Below, piece after piece: positions 16,573 through 25,635 of a stretch of DNA of 64,000 nucleotides. Numbering within the stretch: the first letter of the stretch is position 1; each line of letters opens with the position of its first letter. The position numbers and the translations under genes were made by a program. Origin of the DNA: an uncultured Sphingomonadaceae bacterium (lineage in GTDB: Bacteria > Pseudomonadota > Alphaproteobacteria > Sphingomonadales > Sphingomonadaceae); the NCBI GenBank assembly GCA_947499255.1, contig CANMNF010000002.1, positions 880,430-944,429 of the forward strand, read 5' to 3'. The notes below the pieces were generated by a model that was not told where the DNA came from, searched no databases, and was given only the letters and a program-made list of their open reading frames with translations.

Positions 16573-17905
16573 CAGCGAACTCCGCAAGCGGTCCGCTGCT
16601 GTCGCCAAAGCTGTCCGTCGCCACCCCAAGCGTCTGCAAGCCGGAGAGCATAAGGTTCGACATGCTGGTGCCGTCAGCTACCTGCAGATGATTGCCGCCC
16701 TTGATCAATCCGCCTGCAACAATAACCGGAAGGTCGTGATGATCGTGCTCATTTGAATCGCCAAAGGCCGCGCCGCGCAGCACCAGCGTGCGATCAAGCA
16801 GATTGCCCTCGCCATCGGGCGTCTCTTTCATACGTTGCAGCATGTAGGCGAAATATTCCATGTGATAGCGATTGATCTGCGCCAGACGCTCCAGCTTTTC
16901 AGGGATGCTGCCATGATGGCTAAGCATGTGATGCGAATCTGGCACGCCGATTTGCGGATAGGTCCGGTTGGACAATTCCCGGCCAATCATGAATGTGCTC
17001 ACCCGCGTAATGTCAGCCTGCATAGCGAGCAGCTGCAAATCGATCATGAGTTTGACATGCTCGCCGAAATCTTCCGGAATGCCGACTGGCTGCTGTAGAT
17101 CTTCGGCCTGCACTACGGGCTCAGAAGTGCTCGCTCGTTCAATGCGTTTTTCGATGGCGCGTGTTGCATCGAAATATTCGTCGAGCTTGCGCCGGTCTTC
17201 CATTCCCAGTTCGCCCGCCAACCGCTGTGCATCCTCAAGCACATAATCGAGGATCGAGGCCTGTTTGCGAAACCGCGCTGCACGGGCCGCTGGATCGAGC
17301 GCTTCGCCATCGCCAAACAGCCGTTCAAACACCGCACGCGGATTGGCTGTCACCGGCAAAGGCACTGTCGGGGTCAACCATGAAATACCGTTGGTATAGG
17401 CGCACGAATAATTGATGTCGCAGCTGCCCAGCAAGCTCGCCTGATCAATGCCCAATTCAAGCGAGGCAAGCTGAGTTGCATCGCCCACATGTTTGGCGAA
17501 CACCTGATCCATGGAAATCCCGCAGCGAATATCGGGCCCTTCCGTCTGGCGCGCTTTGGCTCCGGTGAGGAAAGCAGGGCATGAGCGACCATGACCAGCA
17601 GGTGGATCTCCGGCGGCATCTGCTTTGGGATGGGCAAGGCCGGTAATGACCGAAAAATCTGCCCGGTGCGGCGCTAGCGGCTCCAGGGTTGAAGACAACG
17701 CGTAATCGCGGCCAAAGTTGGCGGGGCGATATTGCTCCATCGTCATGCCGTTGGGTGAATAAAACACCTGCAAACGCTTGGGACGTTCGGCAATATCAGC
17801 GGCTTTGGATGCGCCGGCCATTGCACCCAGAAAGGGCAGAGCCATCCCGGCTCCTGTTCCGCGCAACATGGTTCGACGGGATAATGGCTGACGTATCAAT
17901 CTCAT
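16565..17905 (-). CDS. DUF1552 protein with Tat signal
   Basis: A 446-residue DUF1552-family protein. The N-terminus has a twin-arginine signal (LSRRTMLRGTGAGMALPFLG), so it is exported folded, suggesting a cofactor or metal. Family features include FYSPNGMTMEQYRP, GRSCPAFLTGAK and a LVLRGAAFGDSNEHDHHDLPV segment rich in His and Asp. That segment resembles the metal-binding end of alkaline-phosphatase-like DUF1501/DUF1552 proteins. No experimentally assigned function is known to me. ATG at 17905 shares a base with the DUF1592 stop (TGATG); the GTG at 17908 in the track is an alternative. It sits between DUF1592 and the ankyrin gene with coupled junctions. Confidence 0.88.
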   Translation of the reverse strand: MRLIRQPLSRRTMLRGTGAGMALPFLGAMAGASKAADIAERPKRLQVFYSPNGMTMEQYRPANFGRDYALSSTLEPLAPHRADFSVITGLAHPKADAAGDPPAGHGRSCPAFLTGAKARQTEGPDIRCGISMDQVFAKHVGDATQLASLELGIDQASLLGSCDINYSCAYTNGISWLTPTVPLPVTANPRAVFERLFGDGEALDPAARAARFRKQASILDYVLEDAQRLAGELGMEDRRKLDEYFDATRAIEKRIERASTSEPVVQAEDLQQPVGIPEDFGEHVKLMIDLQLLAMQADITRVSTFMIGRELSNRTYPQIGVPDSHHMLSHHGSIPEKLERLAQINRYHMEYFAYMLQRMKETPDGEGNLLDRTLVLRGAAFGDSNEHDHHDLPVIVAGGLIKGGNHLQVADGTSMSNLMLSGLQTLGVATDSFGDSSGPLAEFADV

Positions 17906-20427
17906 CACTGGTGCGCCTTTTGTTGGACCGAATAGTGGGCTGTCTCAAGCATGCCGGGTACCTTGCGAGTTCGGAAAGCATCGCTGAAGATAATGCCGCG
18001 AATGATCGTCTGGAAGCGATAGTCATCGGCTGCCGATTGCGCAGCAATGTCGCGAACCAGCGGCATGTCATTGGCCTCCAAACCGCGAGCAAGCGCATAG
18101 GTCATCAGCCGCTCGGTCAGAGCTCTTGCGAACTCGTCGCGCCGGTCCATCAGGATGTTTTGCAACCCGTCAATCCCAGCGAAAGGCGTGCCATCTGGCA
18201 GAATAGCTGTGGTGTCGATCGGCTCACCGCCATCTGTGTCGCGCCATGCCCCAACAGCATCGAAGTTTTCCAAAGCATAGCCCAGCGGGTCCATCCGCTT
18301 GTGACACGAGGCGCAGGCTGGATCACTGCTGTGGCGTTCCAATTGTTCGCGCGCTGTAAGCTTTTGGCCATCGACCACTGCCTGCAGGGTAGGAATGTCT
18401 GGTGGGGGCGGAGGTGGCGGCGCGGCGAGAATATTGTCCAGCACCCATTTGCCACGGCGCACCACTGAGGTGTGATTGTTGAACGAGGTTACCGTCAGGA
18501 TGCTGCCTTGCCCCAGCAGGCCGCCGCGCTTCCACTCAGGCACCAGATTGACTTTGCGAAACGCAGTGCCGGTAACACCGGGAATACCATAATGTTGTGC
18601 CAAGCGCTCATTCAAGAATGTGTAGTCTGCGGAGATGAAATCTAGCACAGGCCGGTTAGCACGCAGCACATGATCGAAGAACATTTCCGTCTCGCGCGCC
18701 ATCGCCCGTTGCAGGCGCTTGTCGAAATCGGGGAACACTTCAATATCAGGGCGCTGTTCAGCAAGATTGCGCAGATAGAGCCATTGCCCGGCGAAATTCT
18801 GCGTCAGCGCATCTGCCCTTGGATCATCAATCATCCGGGTGATCTGCGCATCAAGCACGTGCGGACGGGACAATTCGCCTGCATCAGCCAGATCAAGCAG
18901 TTCATCGTCAGGAATGCTGCTCCACAAAAACAGCGCTAGACGTGTTGCCAGTTCATGATCGTTGAGCGTGTAGATCGCGCCGGGAAATGCCTTGTCGGGA
19001 ACCCGCTCAACCGCAAACAGAAATTGTGGCGAAACCAGCAGAGCTTCAACAGCTGCGGAAATGCCATGCCTGAACCCTCGCGCATCACGCTCCCCCTGAT
19101 AGATCGACAGCAGCGGCGCAATATCATCTTGCGTCACAGATCGGCGCCAGGCCTTGCGCGCCAGCCGCATAATGATCGAGGAAGCGCAGCTTGCCTCTTG
19201 TGCCGCGGTTTGCGGATCGCAGCTGAATACCAGCTGTGTGCTTGGCGTATCGGGTTTGCCTTGCGCAGCGAACGGTCCGGTCACATCAATCTGCAAGATG
19301 TCCCGCGGAAAATTCTGCTGCGAATAGCGCGCGTGCATCCGGAAGGACGGGACTTCAATCGTACTCGCTCGGCGTCCATCCACCCAGATGTCGAGCGGCA
19401 AAGAGCGCGGCTCATCAACAGGCAGTGGCACGTAATCGGTCGAATTGCGCAAGGTCTGCACTGTTTCAAGCGGTGCCCGCTCACGGCGGAATGCAAGCCC
19501 GATTTCATGAGCGCCAGCGGTCAGCGGAACCCGCAAGGAAAAACGATCCTCGCGTTCGCGATCGGTCTCATTGTTGGTGTTGGCATTTAGCCAAGTGGCA
19601 ATTTCATATTCGCCATCATGAGGCGCATAATATTGCACCAGCCAACCGCCGCGCGAGGCCAGTGGCAGCAGCGGATGCGCTCGTTCGTTAAAAGCAGGGA
19701 CGCCGGAATTCTGGACTGAACCGTCTTTGGGTACCTGATAAATTGTCGCTACTTCACGCGTGGATGAAAGGCCGGTTGCAATGCGCCCGACTTTGCCAGC
19801 CACCGCCACATACCGTTCCATCAAGGTCGGCGATACGCTGAGAACATCAGCGATATTGTCAAAACCAAAGCCGGAATTGTCACGCGGCAGTTCTTCGCTG
19901 AAATCAATTTCTAGCGCGAGCAGATCGCGCACGGCATTGGCATATTCTGCACGGTTGAGCCGTCGGAACGTGGCTGTACCGGGATCAGGATTGGCTGTAG
20001 TGTAAGCGGCCCGCGCCTGTTCCAGCCAGCTGACGAATTGCGCCCGTTCTGCTGGATCGGGCTGGCGTTTGTCACTGGGCGGCATTTCGCCCGATTCCAT
20101 CCGCCGCAGGATTTTCTCCCATTCCGCAGCGTTTTGTCCGCTGTGCAGATCATCAAGCGTTAGCGCATCAACCGATAGATCCGCCGTCTGATCGAAATCA
20201 TTGTGGCATTGCCAACAATATTTTTCGAGCATCGTAGAGGCTGCGGCAGGCGGCTGCGGGAGCGAGTAATCAGACGCGATCTCAATCAACGGTGTTTGCG
20301 CAGGAGCGCTTATGGGAGATGTTTCATTCGCATAGACTGCCGCTGCAGCACTGAGCGTACCAAACATCAAAATCAGGCTCGACAGCCTTCCCCCGTTAAG
20401 CCTGCGAACAATCGCTACCCGGTCCAT
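17905..20427 (-). CDS. DUF1592/DUF1588/DUF1585/DUF1587 exported protein with two CxxCH motifs
   Basis: An 840-residue exported protein. After a signal peptide (LILMFGTLSAAAAVYA) comes a cytochrome-like segment with CWQCH at ~71-75. Then follow the DUF1587 region (FRRLNRAEYANAVRDLLAL), a central beta-rich region (DUF1595/1592: RLALFLWSSIPDDELL, FAGQWLYLRNL), DUF1588 (RGGLLGQGSILTVTSFNNHTSVVRRG) and DUF1585. A second motif, CASCH, is at ~705-709 near the C-terminus. The order matches the Planctomycete-type DUF1592 architecture, often annotated as c-type-cytochrome-like. The start is uncertain: ATG 20427 gives a proper signal peptide, while 20472 and 20547 add non-signal-like residues. It is first gene of the operon. 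Function unknown; a periplasmic electron-transfer or oxidative role is inferred. Confidence 0.85.
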   Translation of the reverse strand: MDRVAIVRRLNGGRLSSLILMFGTLSAAAAVYANETSPISAPAQTPLIEIASDYSLPQPPAAASTMLEKYCWQCHNDFDQTADLSVDALTLDDLHSGQNAAEWEKILRRMESGEMPPSDKRQPDPAERAQFVSWLEQARAAYTTANPDPGTATFRRLNRAEYANAVRDLLALEIDFSEELPRDNSGFGFDNIADVLSVSPTLMERYVAVAGKVGRIATGLSSTREVATIYQVPKDGSVQNSGVPAFNERAHPLLPLASRGGWLVQYYAPHDGEYEIATWLNANTNNETDREREDRFSLRVPLTAGAHEIGLAFRRERAPLETVQTLRNSTDYVPLPVDEPRSLPLDIWVDGRRASTIEVPSFRMHARYSQQNFPRDILQIDVTGPFAAQGKPDTPSTQLVFSCDPQTAAQEASCASSIIMRLARKAWRRSVTQDDIAPLLSIYQGERDARGFRHGISAAVEALLVSPQFLFAVERVPDKAFPGAIYTLNDHELATRLALFLWSSIPDDELLDLADAGELSRPHVLDAQITRMIDDPRADALTQNFAGQWLYLRNLAEQRPDIEVFPDFDKRLQRAMARETEMFFDHVLRANRPVLDFISADYTFLNERLAQHYGIPGVTGTAFRKVNLVPEWKRGGLLGQGSILTVTSFNNHTSVVRRGKWVLDNILAAPPPPPPPDIPTLQAVVDGQKLTAREQLERHSSDPACASCHKRMDPLGYALENFDAVGAWRDTDGGEPIDTTAILPDGTPFAGIDGLQNILMDRRDEFARALTERLMTYALARGLEANDMPLVRDIAAQSAADDYRFQTIIRGIIFSDAFRTRKVPGMLETAHYSVQQKAHQ

Positions 20428-20895
20428 GCCGCCGCGATCGCGCCGCTCATCGCTTCTGCAAATATTAGCCATGACGATGGAGTATGGTGTGAGGGTGATC
20501 TCGTCTATTGCAAATTTAATGCAAAGGCGTTCGAAAAAACCGCACACAAGCGGAGACGGCTCTTATTAAGCCTATTTTATCGCTTAAATTCAGGCAATTG
20601 CTCAAATATGCCTTCATGGAGGCACTATGAAATTTGCTTAGCCAACCTGGTCAATTCAATAAGGTTTGAATTATCTGCGCCCTTGGTTGCACATTGCCCA
20701 AGTGATTGCTGCGGCCAATTGTCACGGTTGGTCCCTATCGTAAGCTGGCTGACAATATCTCCGCTCTAGATCACGTGGACGTTGGGCCACTTTCGCAAGT
20801 AGCGCCAACGCCCAGCACGATCACATGTTGATAAGCGCGGTGCCGCTCATCGGTTGGTCAAGCTGCGTGCTGATAACAGGGAGGAATGCTCCTGA
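20428..20895. promoter_or_regulatory. Intergenic region upstream of the DUF1592 operon
   Basis: These 468 bases separate the 3' end of the MFS gene from the DUF1592 start, both on the minus strand. I see no supported gene (the plus ORF 20203-20769 mostly shadows DUF1592). The stretch 20500-20620 is AT-rich and probably contains the operon promoter. It includes a palindrome-like site at 20508-20524, with arms TTGCA/TGCAA around a 7-base AT centre. No convincing T-tailed terminator for the MFS gene was seen. Confidence 0.4.
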
Positions 20896-22299
20896 TCAGC
20901 CTTTCATATCCTCAAGTTCCATGCCTTTGGTTTCGCGCACCATAAGCCACACGAATGCCACCGAGATCGCCGCGCTGATCGCGTAAAACCCGTAAGCTCC
21001 GGTAAGGCCAATGCTTGCCAGCATGATGGGGAAAGTCATGGTGATGCCGAAATTGGCGATCCACTGGGAGAAACCGCTCACCGCGAGCCCGCTGCCGCGG
21101 ATCTGGTTGGGGAACATCTCGCCCAGCATTACCCACATAACCGGGCCCCAGCTAAAGTTGAACAGCGCAACATACGCATTGGCAGCGATCAACGCGGTCA
21201 CCCCGGCATTGTCCGACAAGGCCAGTTTGCCATCGACCAGAGAGCCGCTGCTGAACGAAATTGCCATGGTTGCCAGCGTGATCGCCATTCCGATTGAACC
21301 GATCAACAATAGCGGTTTGCGGCCCACGCGATCAATCAATGCGATGGCGGCAACAACCGCAGCGATGGATATCGAACCGCTGAGGATATTGATCTTCAGA
21401 GCATCGCTTTCGCTAAAGCCGACAGCCTGCCAAAGAACGGCGCCGTAATAGAATACAACGTTGATACCAACCAGCTGCTGGAACACGGCAAGCCCGATAC
21501 CGGTCCACACTATTTTGCGAATCTTGCCAGTGTGCTTGTCCATCAGGTCGGATAGGCGCGGCGCGTGATCGGACGCGATCGAGGTTTCGATCTCGGTCAC
21601 TTTGCGCTGTGCGTATCCAGATCCGAACAAACGTTCCAGGACGCTGCGAGCATCCGCTTGGCGTGCCTTGGATACAAGAAAGCGCGGGCTTTCCGGAATA
21701 AAGAACAGCGCAATCAGGAAGATCGAGGCAGGGATCAGTTCCATCCAGAACATCCACCGCCATGCTTCAAAGCCCAACCACAATGGCGTGGTGGACGATC
21801 CGGCGAATTCCGCGAGCAGATAATTGGAGAGAAAAGCCGCTGTCAGGCCGATGATGATCATCACCTGTTGAATGCTGGACAGCCGCCCGCGCAAATTGGC
21901 AGGCGTCACTTCGCTGATGTAAACAGGTGCCAGCACACTTGCCGCGCCCACGGCAAATCCGCCGATGATGCGGTACAGCACGAATTCGATGGAGCTGCCG
22001 GCAACGCCTGATCCAAATGCGCTAATGATGAAAAGGAACGCGGCAATTAACAGCGTTTTCTTGCGGCCGAGGATATCTGCCAGCCGTCCGGCCACAAATG
22101 CGCCAATGGCACAACCCAGCAACATGGAGGCGACATTGAAGCCTGTACCGACATCGTCCGAGCCAAAGGCGATGCGCAATCCATCAACCGTACCGTTGAT
22201 AACCCCGCTATCAAAACCGAACAAGAAGCCACCAAGGGTCGCCACAGCCACAATCGCTGTGATCAGTCCCATATTCGCCTGTTGCGTCTCATCTACCAT
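20896..22299 (-). CDS. MFS sugar porter, probable D-xylose transporter (XylE-like)
   Basis: A 467-residue major facilitator of the sugar porter family with twelve hydrophobic segments. Signatures: GFLFGFDSGVINGT, GRLADILGRKK (loop 2-3), PVYISEVTPANLRGRL (PESPR-type family motif after TM4), IPESPRFLVSKAR after TM6, QQLVGINVVFYYG in TM7, and DRVGRKPLLLIGSIGM. It imports a hexose or pentose with protons. It is divergent from the xylX operon, and the Caulobacter Weimberg locus also has a sugar porter, so D-xylose is the likely substrate. ATG 22299 is chosen because GGGGGAG lies 7-8 bases ahead; ATG 22305 would leave almost no spacing. Confidence 0.88.
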   Translation of the reverse strand: MVDETQQANMGLITAIVAVATLGGFLFGFDSGVINGTVDGLRIAFGSDDVGTGFNVASMLLGCAIGAFVAGRLADILGRKKTLLIAAFLFIISAFGSGVAGSSIEFVLYRIIGGFAVGAASVLAPVYISEVTPANLRGRLSSIQQVMIIIGLTAAFLSNYLLAEFAGSSTTPLWLGFEAWRWMFWMELIPASIFLIALFFIPESPRFLVSKARQADARSVLERLFGSGYAQRKVTEIETSIASDHAPRLSDLMDKHTGKIRKIVWTGIGLAVFQQLVGINVVFYYGAVLWQAVGFSESDALKINILSGSISIAAVVAAIALIDRVGRKPLLLIGSIGMAITLATMAISFSSGSLVDGKLALSDNAGVTALIAANAYVALFNFSWGPVMWVMLGEMFPNQIRGSGLAVSGFSQWIANFGITMTFPIMLASIGLTGAYGFYAISAAISVAFVWLMVRETKGMELEDMKG

Positions 22300-22353
22300 C
22301 AACATTCTCCCCCAAGTCAGATCTGTTGCCCAACTTTATGATAGCGCTTCCCG

Positions 22354-22383
22354 GTGTGTTCACCCGGCGTGTGTTCACCCGGC
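22354..22383. repeat. Perfect 15-bp tandem direct repeat (GTGTGTTCACCCGGC x2)
   Basis: Two adjacent identical copies lie at 22354-22368 and 22369-22383, 55-85 bases upstream of the MFS start on its minus strand. They could be a duplicated regulator half-site or a recent slippage duplication. Confidence 0.8.
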
Positions 22384-22427
22384 AGCCCGAACGCTGTAGG
22401 CACAGTCACGAAGATTGTCTCGCAAAA

Positions 22428-22449
22428 ATGTGAGCGATAATGCTCACAT
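22428..22449. promoter_or_regulatory. 22-bp perfect palindrome, candidate operator
   Basis: Eight-base arms ATGTGAGC and GCTCACAT flank a 6-base GATAAT centre, in the divergent MFS/xylX promoter region. Half-sites resemble those of LacI- or CRP-type operators, but the spacing fits neither consensus. Probably a dimeric regulator site. Confidence 0.5.
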
Positions 22450-22561
22450 GTAAAAAAGGCATGGCGTCCAAACGTAGCTGAACAAATGCTCGTGAGGACA
22501 TGCGAAGCAGCCATCTCCATTGAGTTTGAGCATAAAGCCAATTGCGCCAATCGCCACACTC

Positions 22562-22628
22562 TTTGCGCAAAACCAAGCACATTCGATCAAATCGGCAAAC
22601 GCGCATGATGCGATATGGTGCGATATGA
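22562..22628 (+). promoter_or_regulatory. Weimberg promoter element: TTTGCGCAAA palindrome plus tandem GATATG repeats
   Basis: A 10-bp palindrome TTTGCGCAAA at 22562-22571 is followed 37 bases later by two tandem 10-mers, TGCGATATGG and TGCGATATGA (22609-22628), ending 87 bases before xylX. The same elements recur in the same order upstream of xylD, implying a shared regulator. Confidence 0.5.
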
Positions 22629-22715
22629 CGCCAATTATCAAACCGGCTGAACACCGATGATTGGTCTTGCCCGGTCTTCACCCTCACATTAGGTAGGCGT
22701 ATCGAAAAGGGGTCC

Positions 22716-23843
22716 ATGATGCGTCAGTCAATTGTTGAAGTTTTGCCGGAAGATTTTGCACAAGGTTTGTTTTTGGGTCGCGCGCTGTCGCCGCAGGGGC
22801 CATGTGTCATCGCCATTCGCGCTGGTACGATTTACGATCTGACCGAAAACGTCGCAACCTCATCGGGAGCGGTGGCAAGGCGCAACTTCGCAGGAGGGCG
22901 CGAGCTGGGCCCGGTTGCCGATGGTTTGCCCGAAGGCTGGCGTCTGATCGCGCCAATCGACCTGCAATGTATTAAAGCTGCCGGGGTGACATTTGCGCTG
23001 TCCGCAATCGAACGCGTAATCGAAGAACGCGCGCGCGGCGATGCGTCCAGAGCAGCGGAAATCCGCGGCCAGCTGGAAGAGCTTATGGGCACCGGCATTC
23101 GTTCGGTAAAACCAGGCAGCGAAGAGGCCGAACAGCTGAAAGCGGCTTTGATCGCGGAAGGAATGTGGTCACAATATCTAGAGGTCGCAATCGGCCCCGA
23201 TGCGGAAATTTTCTCCAAGTCGCCCGTGCTGTCATCGGTTGGTGCAGGAGAAGATATTGGCGTCCGATCTGATTCAGACTGGAACAATCCCGAACCCGAA
23301 ATCGTGCTGGTATGTGATGCAGCTGGCGAGATCGTGGGGGCAACGCTTGGCAATGATGTCAATCTGCGCGATTTTGAAGGGCGTTCAGCGCTGCTGTTAT
23401 CCAAAGCCAAGGACAACAATGCCAGCTGTTCGATCGGTCCGTTCATCCGCCTGTTCGATGATGGTTTCACCATCGATGACGTGCGCGAGAGCGAAGTGCA
23501 GCTTACAATCGAGGGTACCGATGGTTACCGTCTGGAAGGAACGAACAGGATGGCGGAAATCAGCCGCGATCCGCTCGATCTGGTCGCACAATGCCTGTCT
23601 GAACATCAGTATCCTGATGGATTTGTGTTGTTTTGCGGGACGTTGTTTGCGCCCACGCAGGATCGCGACACGCCCGGCGCTGGCTTCACGCACAAGATGG
23701 GCGATACGGTTACAATTGCATCGCGCAAGATCGGATCGCTTGAAAACGTGGTCACGACTTCCAAGGAAGCCGATCCGTGGGAAACCGGCATCGGTGATTT
23801 CGTCCGTAACCTTGCCGGACGCGGCCTGATCGAGCGGATCTGA
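22716..23843 (+). CDS. xylX: 2-keto-3-deoxy-D-xylonate dehydratase (FAH family)
   Basis: A 375-residue fumarylacetoacetate hydrolase-fold enzyme that closely resembles, from memory, Caulobacter XylX: PIDLQCIKAAGVTFALS, IERVIEERARGD, LWSQYLEVAIGPDAEIF-like, DSDWNNPEPEIVLV, GNDVNLRDFEGRSALLLSKA and APTQDRDTPGAGFTHK. It dehydrates 2-keto-3-deoxy-xylonate to alpha-ketoglutarate semialdehyde in the Weimberg pathway. Metal-binding acidic residues sit in the PEPE and NDVNLRD motifs. Two ATGs (22716, 22719) follow aaaagggg; the second has better spacing. It is first of the xylX-xylB-xylC operon, with xylB starting six bases downstream. Confidence 0.9.
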   Translation: MMRQSIVEVLPEDFAQGLFLGRALSPQGPCVIAIRAGTIYDLTENVATSSGAVARRNFAGGRELGPVADGLPEGWRLIAPIDLQCIKAAGVTFALSAIERVIEERARGDASRAAEIRGQLEELMGTGIRSVKPGSEEAEQLKAALIAEGMWSQYLEVAIGPDAEIFSKSPVLSSVGAGEDIGVRSDSDWNNPEPEIVLVCDAAGEIVGATLGNDVNLRDFEGRSALLLSKAKDNNASCSIGPFIRLFDDGFTIDDVRESEVQLTIEGTDGYRLEGTNRMAEISRDPLDLVAQCLSEHQYPDGFVLFCGTLFAPTQDRDTPGAGFTHKMGDTVTIASRKIGSLENVVTTSKEADPWETGIGDFVRNLAGRGLIERI

Positions 23844-23849
23844 ACCAGC

Positions 23850-24668
23850 ATGGACAAGACAGCCGCACCATCCGAAAGCTCGGCGCAGTCTGGAGCGCTG
23901 CCTGAAGCGAAGTCAAGAGCGCAATATCCCAGTCTGACGGGCAAACGCGTCATCATTACCGGCGGCGGGTCCGGTATCGGGGAAGGCATCGTCGAAGCCT
24001 TCTGCGCGCAAGGTTCGCGCGTTGCATTCATTGATGTGCATGATCCCTCTTCCGGGGCGCTTGTCGACCGGCTTGCCGATGCGCAGCATAGCCCGATTTA
24101 CAATCGCTGCGATATTACCGATCTGGATACGTTGGCCAAAACTCTCGCCAATCTGCAGAGCGAACTGGGAGGGTGCGATGTTCTGATCAACAATGCCGGG
24201 AATGACGACCGGCACAGTCTTGGTGATGTTACGCCTGCTTATTGGGACGACTGCATGGCGGTCAATCTCAAGCATCAGTTCTTTGCCGCGCAGGCAGTGG
24301 TGCCTGCAATGAAAGAGGCTGGCGCTGGCAGTATAATCAATCTGGGATCTATCAGCTGGCATCTGGGGCTGGAAAATCTTTCAATTTACCAGACCGCGAA
24401 GGCTGCGATTGAAGGGCTAACGCGCAGCCTGGCGCGTGAGCTTGGTCGCGATGGTATCCGCGTTAATGCCATCATTCCCGGCAACGTGCAGACCCCGCGC
24501 CAGATGAAATGGTACACACCCGAAGGCGAAGCGGAAATTGTTGCGGCGCAATGTCTTACGGGCCGTATTCAACCGGCCGATATCGCTGCCATGGCGCTAT
24601 TCCTTGCCAGCGAAGATTCGCGGTTTTGCACCGCGCAAAACTACTGGGTCGATGCAGGATGGCGCTAA
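23850..24668 (+). CDS. xylB: D-xylose 1-dehydrogenase (SDR)
   Basis: A 272-residue classical short-chain dehydrogenase. NAD-binding GGGSGIGEGI near residue 36, NNAGNDDRHSLGDVTPAYWDD, the active-site Ser in SISWHLGLE, and YxxxK (YQTAKAA). Its C-terminus, PGNVQTPRQMKWYTPEGEAE and YWVDAGWR, closely resembles Caulobacter XylB. It oxidises D-xylose to xylonolactone with NAD+. The N-terminal ~25 residues before the Rossmann fold are an unstructured-looking extension. It is coupled to xylC: the xylC ATG overlaps its last ten bases. Confidence 0.9.
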   Translation: MDKTAAPSESSAQSGALPEAKSRAQYPSLTGKRVIITGGGSGIGEGIVEAFCAQGSRVAFIDVHDPSSGALVDRLADAQHSPIYNRCDITDLDTLAKTLANLQSELGGCDVLINNAGNDDRHSLGDVTPAYWDDCMAVNLKHQFFAAQAVVPAMKEAGAGSIINLGSISWHLGLENLSIYQTAKAAIEGLTRSLARELGRDGIRVNAIIPGNVQTPRQMKWYTPEGEAEIVAAQCLTGRIQPADIAAMALFLASEDSRFCTAQNYWVDAGWR

Positions 24669-25546
24669 GCCCCACAATCAGCCGCGTCGTCGATGCGAAA
24701 AGCCTGCTGGGTGAAGGCCCTGTCTGGGATGATGCGCGGCAAGTCTTGTGGTTCGTGGACATCAAGGCGAAACGCTTGTGGCAATACAATCCTGCGACAC
24801 AGGCAAGCTGGCATGCCGATGCGCCGGGCCAGATTGGCTGGGCGCTTCCTGCCAAAGGTGGCAAGCTGCTGTGCGGCTTGCAATCCGGATTGTTCGTGTT
24901 CGATCCCGACAGCCGCAATTTTGAAAAGCTTATGTCTGTATCCGGAGAGCCCGCTGGCAATCGCCTCAATGATGCCTGTACCGATCCGTGGGGCCGGGTG
25001 TGGTTCGGCTCAATGGACGATGCAGAAGACGCGAAATCGGGCCGGTTCTATATGTTTGAGGCTGGGGCGATCAAAGCGCTCGGCCCTTCGCAAATCGCTA
25101 TAACCAACGGTCCGGCGTCCTCGCCTTCCGGGGACCGCATCTACTTTACCGACACGCTGGGCAAGCAGATCATGGTCGCTGCATTAAGCCGAGATGGAAG
25201 CTTGGGCGAAATCCGCCCCTTTGCCGATATCTCAGCAGATTTTCCTGACGCGTTTCCCGATGGTCCGATTGTCGATGCCGAAGAACATGTTTGGACAGGA
25301 TTGTATCTGGGGGCAGCGGCAGCGCGCTATTCGCCGGATGGCAAGCTGGTTGAAAAGGTAGCATTGCCTGCCCGCGATATCACCAAGCTGGCTTTTGGCG
25401 GGGCGGACCTGACGACGATATTTGCAACAACGGCCACCAAGGATCTGGACGACAGTGATATGACAGCCAATTGCGCTGCAGGATCGCTGCTGGCGTTCGA
25501 TCTGGGCATTCGCGGCGCACCTGTGACGCTGGCCCGTCTGGGGTAA
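24659..25546 (+). CDS. xylC: Xylonolactonase (SMP-30/gluconolactonase family)
   Basis: A 295-residue six-bladed propeller lactonase. Motifs: LLGEGPVWDD (metal-ligand Glu), WFVDIKAKRLW, GNRLNDACTDPWGRVWFGSMDD and FPDGPIVDAEEHVWTGLY (metal-ligand Asp). It hydrolyses D-xylono-lactone from XylB to xylonate. The ORF track starts at 24509 inside xylB. ATG 24659 overlaps xylB by ten bases and starts ALSPTISRVVDAKSLLGEG, which fits the family. It is the last gene of the plus-strand operon, convergent with xylD; the 89-base gap shows a repeated CCGATTGGA but no clear terminator. Confidence 0.9.
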   Translation: MALSPTISRVVDAKSLLGEGPVWDDARQVLWFVDIKAKRLWQYNPATQASWHADAPGQIGWALPAKGGKLLCGLQSGLFVFDPDSRNFEKLMSVSGEPAGNRLNDACTDPWGRVWFGSMDDAEDAKSGRFYMFEAGAIKALGPSQIAITNGPASSPSGDRIYFTDTLGKQIMVAALSRDGSLGEIRPFADISADFPDAFPDGPIVDAEEHVWTGLYLGAAAARYSPDGKLVEKVALPARDITKLAFGGADLTTIFATTATKDLDDSDMTANCAAGSLLAFDLGIRGAPVTLARLG

Positions 25547-25635
25547 CCACCCCGATTGGACTGACACTCCGATTGGATTAACAAGCGGCGCTCACCAGAT
25601 ACTGATATTGCCAATGGTTTGGCGCCTATGGTCGA

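Noticed and set aside
20203-20769. 188-codon plus ORF spanning the DUF1592 5' end and the upstream gap
   Set aside because: Most of it shadows DUF1592; the remainder has no ribosome site, signal or family resemblance.
22428-22449. Calling the palindrome a CRP site
   Set aside because: TGTGA and TCACA are separated by 10 rather than 6 bases, so it does not fit the CRP consensus.
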